A stretch of DNA of 64,000 nucleotides, taken from assembly GCA_963277665.1 (NCBI GenBank), contig OY728147.1, forward strand, positions 1,261,695,424-1,261,759,423, given 5' to 3'. The notes beneath the pieces were generated by a model. The model saw nothing but the letters and a program-made list of their open reading frames with translations, was not told the DNA's origin and did no database searches. Below, one piece after another: positions 14,832 to 24,666 of this stretch. The DNA is from Viscum album (taxonomy: Eukaryota; Streptophyta; Magnoliopsida; Santalales; Viscaceae). A program made the position numbers and the translations under genes. The stretch's first letter is position 1. The number at the start of each line of letters is the position of its first letter.

Positions 14832-16441
14832 TGATCATACCACGATTCACGGTTTTATTTCAACCTTATACCAATGTATTAAACTGGTTTTGTATTGAAA
14901 ATTAAAAGTCTAATAATAAATTTAAGTGCATGTTTGATTCAATTATTTAGTTTTTAACACTTTTAAAAAGAGAAATGTTACTTATTTTTATAATTATATT
15001 GTAGGAGGAGGTGATTTGGAGGACCCGTGATGAAGTCCAAGAAAAATGGTCAAATCTTAACATGATCTAAGCACACTAGTGGGAAAAAATGAATTCTTAT
15101 TATAAACCTGTAATTAAAATGGATTGAAAATTTTTGGGCTAGTCCAAAATTTAATTACATACATTTCATCTGAATAAACCGAATCCCAATTCGTCCATTA
15201 AGAATCCCATACAGACTGATCTGTCCAATAATGTGGATCTACATGGGGTCAAAACATTGCCTCTTTATTTTGGAAATATCTATCATTATATTCCATATAT
15301 GGCTGAAAGTTTTGATATGGAGGTAGAAAAGGTTTCTGGAACAACGTTTTAGTTTTTTTCAAAGTGATTTCTGACTGTCTGACAAGCCAAAACAAAGGAC
15401 CAAGTGGATTCATTAAATCAGGGTGCCCAAAACCACTTCCCACTTTGCCTATAAATTGGCACATTGGCCACCCCATTTGGTAGTTTGAACTGGAGGAAAG
15501 GTGCTGCCATTTTGGAGTCCCAAAGGTGTCTCCCCATAATTCATATAAGTTCTGGAGGCTATGGGAAGTGCTACTTGAACATCTTCTTCTTCCTCCCATC
15601 CCATGGGTTTCTAAACCCCTTGGGATCACCCAAAGAGGAACGTGATGTAATCCAGATCTTCATACTTGTATTATTTTGAATGATATTTTTAATTTCTTAT
15701 TGTATGATGTTTTTCTTAATCATATATTTTTTATTTAATTTAGTTATATACTATTATGTCATACTCAAACTCAAATGATCATGTTTGGGGGTACCCATTC
15801 ATGTGATGTTTCACACATCGTTCATCCCTTTTTCCTCCCTCATTCAATTGCGGTGTTTGTGTGGTTCATATTGGTCAATTAAACTCAAATAAGAACTATA
15901 AAGGCCCTGTAAATTTATATCATGGTATCAAAAATAAATAACATACAATCCTTTACAGCACATCTAGTTCTTCTTTTGTTTCCTTGGTGAGTTTCGGTTA
16001 TGAAGTCAAACACAAATCACCCAATCATCGGCGGTGTCTGGTGAATCATTATGTGTTTTTGACTGAACCCTAGGATGTATCCTAGTATAAACTCAATAAG
16101 TTTCTGGTTCTATGTGTTACAAACCCAGGATTAAAATATTATAACCTTATATCATGAAGCGATGAAGGATGAACATCATGAGAGTACCCCGGGTTGATCA
16201 CGCTTAATTAATTCTGTTAATTTCTATTTTATTTTATCACTTTCATTTTATATTTTCATATTCAATCATCAAGCCCCCAAGTTTTCGAAAACTTAATTAC
16301 CCTTGTACTTTAATAATCAAACCACCCTTTTTAATTTAATGATCTAAGGCTCCGTCGAGAGACGACCTAGGGTTGCTGCTATACTGTAGAAATTCTATTT
16401 AAAAATAAGCATCTAATTTGACGTGCTCGAAAACGAGATAA
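14832..16441 (+). repeat. Athila LTR1 (left end of array)
   Basis: The 1610-bp LTR starts TGATCATACCACGATTCAC and matches LTR2 and LTR3 along its whole length, with many substitutions and small indels. Comparison with the other copies shows its end should read ATCA, but here the final CA has mutated to AA. It is followed by AATTT and the primer site. The upstream flank is unrelated to the element. Confidence 0.88.
15450..15457 (+). promoter_or_regulatory. Putative TATA box in Athila LTR1
   Basis: TATAAATT about 620 bp into the LTR, within a segment conserved in all three LTRs (CTTTGCC then TATAAATTGG). LTR3 keeps it at 58794-58801. LTR2 has AATAAATT at 34452-34459. The position and conservation suit the U3 promoter; no start site can be proven from sequence. 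Confidence 0.45.
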
Positions 16442-16446
16442 AATTT

Positions 16447-16465
16447 TGGTACCATTTCTATGGAC
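16447..16465 (+). other. Primer binding site, Athila unit 1 (tRNA-Asp type, decayed)
   Basis: TGGTACCATTTCTATGGAC sits five bases after the LTR end. The ancestral form, judged from all copies in the window, is close to TGGCGCCGTTTCCAGGGA, complementary to the 3' end of plant tRNA-Asp. Both CpG-containing positions have decayed here. Confidence 0.7.
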
Positions 16466-16605
16466 CCAAGATCATTTATTTTCTTTATGTTCTTTTATTT
16501 ATTTATTTTAATTCTTGATTAGTACTCCTTTAAATACCCCACCCCCATTTGATTGTTTTTGTCCTGGGTTTTTGTCTTTATTTATGGTTGTTTTTGTGTG
16601 TTCTT

Positions 16606-16622
16606 CCTCTCTCTCTCTCTCT
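16606..16622 (+). repeat. (CT)n tract in Athila leader, unit 1
   Basis: A pyrimidine microsatellite between primer site and gag, present at the same place in all three units (35608-35622 and 59944-59955) with different lengths. It is therefore part of the ancestral leader. Confidence 0.85.
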
Positions 16623-16746
16623 ATTATTATTCTTCTCCATATCTCTCTCTATAATTATGTATTATAAGATTCTATTCTACTATCACCCTTCTTAATTGAC
16701 TTTATCCATATTCAATAACAAAAAACAAACTTCACAACTTATTTTC

Positions 16747-18790
16747 ATGACCTGATCAGAAAAAGAAAAACTACTTGAATTTGACCCTTGAAATTGAAAA
16801 GACGCTTCACACACAAATCAAGGAATCTAATTAAGGTCAATAAATTAATACTAAGTAACCCATTGTGCAACCTAAATTCTTCATAAACCAATCAAAAATT
16901 GAACCCAATAGAATCCACAAAAACATGGCTTCAAATAATTGAACCTTAAAAGAACTAACCTCCACGGATGTGGAGTACCAACCTGTGTATATCCAATATC
17001 TTAAGGAAGAATCCAAATTTTATTTGAGATCAAGCCTCATCCACCTTTTTCCTAAATTCCATGGTCTTCCTGGTGAGGACCCTCATAAACACCTTAAGGA
17101 GTTTCACATAGTGTGCTCCACCATGAAACCCCAAAATGTATATGAGGTCATTATTAAGTTTAGGGCCTTCCATTTCTCCCTTGTTGGTGTATCAAAAGAT
17201 TGGATATACTATTTGCCTACAACTATTGGGACCTATAATGACCTTAAAATACTCTTTTTAGAGAATTGATTCCCTGGCCCCCGAACTACGTCAATTAGTA
17301 AAGAAATCTGTTGAATTAGGCAATCACAAGGAGAGACCCTTCATGAATACTGGGAGAGATTCAAAATACTTTACTCAAGATGCCCCCACCACCAGATTAT
17401 TGAATAACTATTAATCTAATACTTATATGAGGGACTTATCCCCATGGATCTTGGAATTATTTATGCTATAACTGGTGGTGCCCTAGTTGATCAAACTCCT
17501 TTTGCGGCTCGGGACTTAATAGCCAACATGGCTCAAAATGTACAACAATTTGGTACACGAGCTATTGCACCAACCTGAGAAGTTCGTGAGTTAAGTCATT
17601 CATCTTTAGAACAAAATGTAGATAACAATCTTGATGAGATGCATACACTTCTAAGGAAATTATCTCAAGTACAAGGTAACTCTCCATCTCTTCCAGTTCC
17701 ATTACATTGTGGTATTTGTTCTAAAAATACTCATTTTTCTAACCAGTGCCCAAAACTTCAAGATTCACCTGAGTCTTGTGAAGTCATGTTCCTAGGGCAT
17801 CCATTCCAACAAGCTCCTATATTCATAAAATATCCATTCAGGCCAAATCCAAACCCCAGGTGGTAAGCACAACCCCAGTACCGACAATGAGGAAACTCAA
17901 GCTACCCCAAGAAGAATTTGTATCAACAAGGCCAAGGTATGCAACCTTCTTATCCTTCAACTTCTCCAAACAATCATCCCTCTCCTCCCAAATCTGAACC
18001 AAGACTTAAGGATATGGTAAAGAAAATGGAAACCCAGAACCTCCAATTCCAACAGACCACACAATCATCAATTCTAGACCTATGAACTCGAGTGAGGTAG
18101 CTAGAAAACACCATTGGTGAGCTTAAGATGTAAGGTTCTGGATGACAACCTTACCAACACACTTCCAATATGAAGAACAAGGGTAATGTATGTGATGTTA
18201 CACTTAGTAGTGGTAAAGAAATTTATCCTTCTAAGGATTCTTCCCAACAGGTATGTCCCCCTAATGAAAATACTCTTTATCCAAACATAAAAGATTCTAA
18301 TGAAGAAAAAAATAAAAAGGGTAATAAAATTACCATTGGTGATTCAAATTAACAATCCATTCCTCTTCATTCCCCACAAAGACTCCTTAAATCAAAGAAG
18401 AATTTTTATAATGATATAGATAAATAAATTATGGATGTATTTAAAAAAGTTCAATTTAATATTCCATTTTTTGATGCAGTTAATAAAATTTCAAGTTATG
18501 CCAAATTTCTCAAAGAACTCTGCACCCATAGATGTAGGATGAAGAGGAATGAAGGAGTCAACTTAGGAAGAAATGTCACAACTTTGATTCAACCAGCAAT
18601 GCAAACCAAATGAAAGGATCTGGGCATATTCACAATACCATGTACCACAGGGGAGACATTATTTGTAGATGTTATGTTATATTTAGGTTCTTCCATTAAT
18701 GTAATGCCTCAATCTATGTATACTTCTCTACAGGTTGGAGAGCCTCAACCAACGGGCATTGTCCTATAACTTTCCAACTGAAGTTCTATG
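16747..18790 (+). pseudogene. Athila-like gag and start of pol (protease), unit 1, 5' part
   Basis: This is the 5' half of a gag-pol pseudogene; the 3' half resumes at 28823 beyond the copia insertion. The start is the ATG matching the gag start in units 2 and 3; codon 3 is TGA where unit 3 has CGA. A Gag domain follows (about 16970-17600) with the FHGLPGEDPHKHLKEF and KDWIYYLP motifs. A CCHC zinc knuckle lies at 17708-17749 (C-X2-C-X4-H-X4-C), then a Pro/Gln-rich linker, then the aspartic protease near 18674-18760. The protease motif, normally D-L-G-A-S, reads YLGSS: the catalytic Asp codon at 18680-18682 is TAT. A stop at 18425-18427 is shared with unit 2. Several frameshifts and stops make it non-functional. 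Confidence 0.82.
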
Positions 18791-18795
18791 CATCC
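18791..18795. repeat. Target site duplication CATCC, left of copia
   Basis: CATCC directly before the copia LTR is repeated directly after the element at 28818-28822. The uninterrupted sequence in Athila unit 3 (near 62128) also reads ACATCCAATAG, confirming a 5-bp duplication of target DNA. Confidence 0.92.
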
Positions 18796-19318
18796 TGTAG
18801 GTTCTGGGTGCAGTGGAAGCGTGTTGGTGGGTTTGCCCAAATTTAATATTAACGTTTAAACAACGTTCAATCCGAGATCTTTCATGATGTAAAACGCAGA
18901 ATCTTAGGAATGGAACAAAGAAAGAAAAACTTAAGAGGGAATCCCAGAACCATAGAGATAGGATCATCATATGTTGGTTATAATTAATTTAATTAATTCA
19001 AAAGAATTACCTTGGTGGAATTATTTCTTCATTGATATCTGCAGTCACGATCCTGTGATCCATCATTGCGTCCAAGAATCCAAGTGTATGATTCCTCTAG
19101 CAGTGATACACATGTGTTCCATGTATCTCCGAACGTTGCCGAAGGTATCTTCGGGTGCTAGCGCGGAAAAACCTTCGCTTGTGATGTCCGCCTTCGATCG
19201 CCTTGGTCTTCATTCTTGAGAGCGTTCTTGGAGGAAGGAGTTCTTTCGGACTTGAAATAATTCTCCAAAATTGTTGTGCACAATGATTCTCTTGCAGAAA
19301 AGTGTTGGGGTGTGAGGA

Positions 19319-19326
19319 TATTTATA
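19319..19326 (-). promoter_or_regulatory. TATA-like box in copia 3' LTR
   Basis: Minus-strand TATAAATA, identical in the 5' LTR copy at 27384-27391. It is the best promoter candidate in the LTR. Confidence 0.5.
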
Positions 19327-19510
19327 ATCGGGTTTGAGGTTATAGAGTTATGACAATAAATAAAAGTGTTACACATTTTATTTATTTCATTAACTCTTAT
19401 TGAAAACCCCCATGTCAAATTAATAATTCCTTGACATGTTTCCATGATGATTATAATAAATATCATTTTATAAAACAATATTATATCCTCAAAATCCCGA
19501 CTGGAAAAAC

Positions 19511-19596
19511 TACATGGCGTGTAATCATTAATACGCGGCATATACTCGTTTTCCATAAAACTACACGACGTGTATATTTAATATACATGGCATGTA
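19511..19596. repeat. Palindromic 13-mer cluster in copia 3' LTR
   Basis: Four copies of a degenerate palindrome with consensus TACACGGCGTGTA (19511-19523, 19532-19544, 19562-19574, 19584-19596). The same motif family is in the other LTR at 27576-27661 and is abundant in the leader at 26191-26609. Confidence 0.75.
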
Positions 19597-20752
19597 CTTT
19601 GAATTTCCACTTTCCTTTATTTCCTCCACCACATTTATTAGTCCTCGAGTAATGGATATTTATTTCTTAAATAAATGTAACTACATTACTCGCTAATAAA
19701 TGTATTATTTCACCCACAATATATTCTCTCGAATAACTAGTGTCAAAATAAATGCAATCAGGCATCCTTAAATAATTATTAAACCACAGTTCGGGATAAT
19801 ATTTATTTAACTTGTTAAATTAATATTTAACTGAGATACATGGACACACTTAGTGTGTGACCCTCTAGGCCCCTTTCTCAGTGGCATTAGGCGGAGCCTG
19901 CCTAAAGTCCAAGGTTAGCGTCTAGAAACACACCAAGGCACCCATAGAGAAAGAAGTTAATGTCGTAATGAAGTGTCACCTCATATGAACACTTACCATG
20001 TAATATAATCCCTTTTCTTCGATATCTCTAATCAAGAGGGTTGCATGTTATTGCCATCAACCCATGTGCTCGATTATTCTTTCTTTGACTTTCCAGAATT
20101 GAACTCGCCCATACTTTACCATGGCCATGGATTTATTTAGGATATATCAATTCCATCAAAGGGATTGAGATATCTACTTCCATTATGGAACATAAGAGAC
20201 AAATCCTTTCTCACATTATCTATTAATGCAGTATTACTCGTGACGCACCCAAAGTATCCTACCTCACTGCGAACAATGTGTTATCACGGTTTTCCTCAAT
20301 ACATCTAAGTGTGCATGTTGTAATACCCATTAATAATAATCTTAAAGTCTAAGGATCAATACACACATCCACAGATAGGAACATCCAATGACACTATGAA
20401 ATGTGGATTTCCTACTAGTCGGTCTTGTTCTCATAATATCCTCCTGGATATTACCAAGGGCGCACACCATGAGATGGTGCCTCAATGTTTTATGAGTCCC
20501 CACCCCTAATGGTCTGTATTATTTGTTTCTCTCAAATAATATCATCCATCCATAGAACATATATTCAAGAACAGTGTTATGGAACTTTGGGGTTCTCTTC
20601 ATAGTAGGGATCCACTATGACCCTTTAATGCAACAGTTATCCTTAGGACATTATCACATGCATTGTCACGTATAAGAACAATCAAGATGTCATAAGGATT
20701 TTATTAATGAATAAAGTACAAAGTAGTTGGTTCTAGGCCACCAACTCCAACA

Positions 20753-20766
20753 GACTCCCACTTGGA
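20753..20766 (-). other. Copia polypurine tract
   Basis: On the minus strand, GTCCAAGTGGGAGTC-type purine-rich sequence directly abuts the 3' LTR, where plus-strand DNA synthesis would be primed. It starts just after the polyprotein stop. Confidence 0.75.
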
Positions 20767-21462
20767 CTAGAGCCAACTGCTAACAACCTTTAACCCACTA
20801 GCTCTCACATGATATTCATGCTTCTGTTGAGATAGGCCTTTAGTCATGGGGTCCACCACATTCTCTTCTGTGGACACTCTGCTCACTGTATCTTCACCCC
20901 TTTGATATAAATCCCTCAAGAGGTGATAATTTCAGAGTATATGATTTGTCTGTTGATGTGACATTGGTTCTTTTGCAAGAGCAACCACTATAGTATTATC
21001 ACAATACAATGTAATGGGATCTTTACTGCTAGGCACCACATCAAGCTCCTGGAAAAAGTTCCAAGTCCATACAGCTTCCTTGGATGCATCAGAAGCCGCT
21101 ATATATTCGGACTCCACTATAGAATCAGAAATAATTGGCTACTTTGAACTCTTCAAGCTCACAGCTCCTCCATTGAGACAGAAAACATATCCAGATTGCG
21201 ACTTAAGATCATTTTGATCTGTCTGAAAACCAGCATCAGCATAACCTCTGATGAGAAGCTCCTCGTCTCCTCCATACACCCGGAACATATCCTTAGTTCT
21301 TCTCAGATACTTAAGGATGGTCTTAACAGCAATCCAATGTTGTTCTCCTGAATCTGTTTGATATCTTCCTACCATGCTCAGTGCATAGGCAACATCAATC
21401 CTATTACATAACATGGAATACATGATTGATCCTATAGTCGAAGCGTATGTGATCTTACTCAT
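20767..21462 (-). pseudogene. Copia RNase H domain and C-terminus
   Basis: The C-terminal part of the copia polyprotein degrades the RNA strand of the RNA-DNA hybrid during reverse transcription. Visible are the RT-RNase H connection (YASTIGSIMY, then a DVAYALSMVGRY segment), the SGYVFCLNGGAVSLKSSK segment and the MESEYIAASDASKEAVW segment, followed by LYCDNT with the conserved Asp. A TAG lies just upstream of 21462 and a TGA follows HQQTNHIL, where relatives have Arg. The normal C-terminus then reads through to TAG at 20767. Confidence 0.88.
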
Positions 21463-22464
21463 TCTATGTTTCTATTGTTGTGTCTGAGGAAACATTTTTT
21501 TAGAAAGATGTAGGCCATGTGACAATAGAACCAATCCCCTCTTGGATTGTTCCATACTGAATCTCTTTAGTATCTAGTCAATGTATGTAATCTGACTTAG
21601 TCCAAGCAGCCTCTTGGATATATCATGAATGATCTTGATCCCTAGAATGTAGGCTGCTTCACCCAAGTCCTTCATGGAGAAACACTTGTTCAACCAGTCC
21701 TTAACTGACTATAAAACTGGTACATCGTGTCCAATAAGCAATATGTCATCAACATATACTACTAGGATAACGATCGCATTCCCATTAAACCTCTTATAAA
21801 CACATGGATCACATTCATTCTTAATGAAACCAAATTCCTTTATGGCTTTATCAAATTTAATTTTCCATGACTTGGATGCTTTCTTTAATCCATAAATGGA
21901 TTTATGCAACTTTCAAACCCGTTTGGCTTCACCTTGTGTCACAAACCCTTCTGGTTGTGTCATATAGACATCTTCCTGAAGGTTTCCGTTAAGGAATGTT
22001 GTTTTGACATCCATCTTCCAAACCTCGTAGTCATGGTAAGCTGCTATGGAAACTATGATTCTTATGGATTTAAACATGGAAACTGGAAAGAAGGTTTCAT
22101 CATAGTCAATTCCTTGACATTTTCTGAACCCTTTAGCCACTATCCTTGCTTTATAGGTACTAACTTGACCTTCCATGTCCAGCTTTCTCTTGAATACCCA
22201 TTTGTATCCAACAGACTTTACATCAATTGGCCCATCGACCAGAACCCAGACTTGGTTCTGATACATGGAATCCATCTCAGAATTCGTAGCTTCTAGCCAT
22301 CTTGCAGCTTTTGAGCTTTCTACTACTTCCTTATAGGAGAGAGGTTCATCATTTTCCAATAATAATGATTCACCATCCTTGGTGACTAGGAAACAAAATC
22401 TCTCTGGTTCCCTTACCTCTCTTGAGCTCCTACGCAGTACTTGTGTTTCTGGAACCTCTTCCAT
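21463..22464 (-). pseudogene. Copia reverse transcriptase domain
   Basis: This domain copies element RNA into DNA. The catalytic motifs are intact: WKMDVKTTFLNG (first Asp) and YVDD at 21745-21756. The usual Ala of the first motif is Thr. The IYGLKKASKSW segment is also present. In-frame stops lie at 21910-21912 (where relatives have Cys before KLHKS), just after DVPVL at 21709, after TYID, and near 21475. The region upstream (RRSSREVREPERF) is the linker from integrase. Confidence 0.9.
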
Positions 22465-22497
22465 GAGGACCTATGGAACTTTTTCCTGTACCAACTC

Positions 22498-23691
22498 CTA
22501 TGTATCTTGAGCATCAACTTCATTGAAGTCAATGTTGCTCCCACTATCCTTCTTGAGTATGTGCTCCCTCTCAAGAAAGACAGCTTGTCTGGTGACAGTC
22601 ACTTTCTTGTCTGAAGGGTTATATAGGTAATATCTTTTCGTTTCCTTGGTATATCCTATAAAGATACACCTCGTGCCCCAGGGTGAGAGTTTGTTGCCTG
22701 AGGAGGCCTTAACAAACGCCTCACATCCCCATACAGGTGTGTGCGACAAAATGGGTTTATTTCCATTCCATTGCTCAGAGGGAATTCCATTTGCCGCCTT
22801 AGTTGGTACTCAGTTTAATGTGTATGCTGAAGTCTGTAATGAATATCCTCAAAAGGATAATGGAAGATCCGCATGACTCATCATCGACCTCACCATGTCC
22901 AACAAGGTGCGGTTCCTCCTTTCACTAACACCATTCCACTGTGGTGTATAAGGAGGAGTGAGCTGAGATAGAATCCCAGACTCCCATAGAAGATCGATGA
23001 ACTCTTGGTTAAGATATTCTCCACCTCAATCTGATCGAAGATTCTTTATCTTCTTACCATGCTGATTCTCTACTTCATTCTTTAATTCCTTAAATTTCTC
23101 TAAGGCCTCTAACTTATACCTCATTAAGTAGACATAGCCATATCTACTCAAATAATCAGTAAAAGTAATGTAGTAAGAATACCCACCTCTATCTTCTACT
23201 GGAAATGGTCCACACACATCCGTGTGTACCAATCCTAAAAGCTCTGTGGCCCTTTCACCCTATCCACCAAAAGATGGTTTGGTCATTTTTCCTTGTAAAC
23301 AAGCATGACATCTATCAAGTGGTTTTAGCTCAGTAGAGTCTAAATATCCATCTTGGCAGAGCTTTGTCAAGTGCTTCTTGTTCACATGACCGAGATGGTG
23401 ATGCCACAACTGGGTGATGTATGAGTCATGTGAGTTTGTTTCGTTATTGATTTCCAACACTTGGTTTTCATAATTTAATACATACAAACCATTATTTATA
23501 TGTTCCATACCATAACATACGTTGTTATTATAAAAGAGACAACCCTTATTTCCATATTTGAAAACAAATCCATCCATATCCAAACAAGATACAGAAATTA
23601 TGTTCTTGGTAACACTAGGCACATAATAACAGTTATGTAAAACCAGAATCATCCCAGTCGGCAGTGAGAGGTGGTAATCACCAATATCCAA
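22498..23691 (-). pseudogene. Copia integrase with pre-integrase zinc domain
   Basis: Integrase inserts element DNA into the host genome. The N-terminal HHLGH...CHACLQGK zinc-binding segment is present (about 23260-23430). The catalytic core shows all three acidic positions: HTDVCGPF (23210-23230), NLRSD (about 23026) and the Glu in NGVSERRNRTLLD (about 22930). The C-terminal part contains WGCEAFV and YNPSDKKV segments. Stops interrupt it after SFGG, after RSD (CGA to TGA), at SF followed by GYSL (Trp TGG to TGA) and after YTLN. Confidence 0.9.
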
Positions 23692-23943
23692 CGTAGCTAG
23701 CCTTGCACCATTGGCAGCTCAAATATCCACCTCTCCTCTAGCAATCTTTCTAAATCTACTTAGTTCATACATTTTAATACAGATGTGATCCCCACAAGCT
23801 ATATATAATACCCAATGTGTAGATATAGAAATATTACACTCGATAACGAATGCACCTTTAGCATCCCCACGCTTCTAGGTGCAGTTTCTCTTCCGGTGGC
23901 CTTGGTTGCCACATGAAAAACACACCACCTCTCATTCCTTGCC
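23692..23943 (-). pseudogene. Copia CCHC zinc knuckle and aspartic protease
   Basis: The zinc knuckle C-X2-C-X4-H-X4-C is at 23881-23922 (CFSCGNQGHRKRNC) and is intact. The protease follows. Relatives of this family have an Asp-Thr-Ala/Gly-Cys-Gly active site after Trp-Val-Leu; here the codon at 23803-23805 is TAT (Tyr) and the next is ATA (Ile), so the catalytic Asp and the following Thr are both lost. Stops lie on both sides of the knuckle and after EVDI. Confidence 0.8.
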
Positions 23944-24666
23944 CTACCTCTGGATCTTCCCCTTCTTTGAGGGACAGTTCTCAGGGGCTTCAGACCATTT
24001 ATAATTTTTTGGCCTCTTTGCCTTGTCCTTCCTTTTCCTATTCACCATAAGGACTGCGATTTTGTCACGCCCCATTTCCTTATCTACTTGGTGAATCAAG
24101 GTCAGAAGTTCCGATAGACTCTTCTCATTGTTTCTCATGTTGTACTTGACAATAAAGCTAGATAAGGTCTTGGGCAGTGATGATAGGATGAGATCTATAC
24201 GCAACTCATCCGGTAATTTAATCCCTAAGATGTCCAGGTTTTCAATGTAACCAATAAGATTGACTACATGAGGCCCAGCTGGCGCAGACTCTCCAATATT
24301 AGTTGTAAACAAAGCATTGGAGATCTCATACCTCTCCTGTCTCTCCTTCTCTTGGTAGAGATCCTTAAAGTGAGACAACATGCTATACGCATCCATGTTT
24401 TCATGTTACTTCAAGAGCTCATTGGACATGGACGATAGCATGAAACACTGGAAATATGTGGCATCATCCATGTGTTTCATATAGAGAGATAATTCCTCAT
24501 CACTGGCCACTTTCCTAGACGCAACTGTAATAGGCTCTTCCAGGACAAACAATTTTCTTTCGTGGTGAAGGATGACGCATAAACGCCTCTTCCACTCTTG
24601 GAAATTGGTGCCTGTGAAAAGGTTTTCCTTCTGGAGTATGGTTTACAATGATATGTTTGAAGTCAT
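23944..24666 (-). pseudogene. Copia gag
   Basis: Gag forms the virus-like particle. The start is the ATG at 24664-24666, chosen because the frame then runs unbroken in register to the polyprotein end. The segment includes FTGTNFQEWKRRLC and, further on, GIKLPDELRIDLILSSLP and NEKSLSELLTLI, typical of copia-type Gag of the UBN2/DUF4219 class. Stops at codon 8 (TAA) and codon 87 (TAA, before HENMDAY) are both explained by CAA to TAA. Basic residues (NRKRKDKAKRPK) precede the zinc knuckle. Confidence 0.88.

Larger units (their letters stand above)
18796..20752 (-). repeat. Copia 3' LTR
   Basis: 1957 bp, TGTAGGTTC... to ...CTCCAACA on the + strand, aligning end to end with 26859-28817. Being next to the polypurine tract and the RNase H end, it is the 3' LTR. 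It carries a cluster of 13-base palindromes at 19511-19596. Confidence 0.92.
20767..24666 (-). pseudogene. Copia gag-pol polyprotein, frame-preserved but with many stops
   Basis: 3900 bp from the ATG at 24664-24666 to the TAG at 20767-20769. All recognisable segments lie in one reading frame, so there is no net frameshift over 1300 codons. About 17 in-frame stops break it. Many are explained by one C-to-T change, for example CGA to TGA at the Arg after HIL in RNase H, after RSD in integrase, and near AANG after the protease; others fit CAA or CAG to TAA or TAG. Order: Gag, CCHC knuckle, protease, pre-integrase zinc domain, integrase, RT, RNase H. Sub-domains are listed separately. A full-length frame dead only by substitutions suggests methylation-linked decay rather than fragmentation. 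Confidence 0.9.

Noticed and set aside
14668..14898. 76-codon plus-strand frame
   Set aside because: Crosses the junction between the old flank and Athila LTR1, so it cannot be an ancestral gene.
15249..15629. 126-codon minus-strand frame
   Set aside because: Lies wholly inside Athila LTR1 and is not open in LTR2 or LTR3; chance frame.
21904..22296. 130-codon plus-strand frame
   Set aside because: Antisense shadow of the copia reverse transcriptase.
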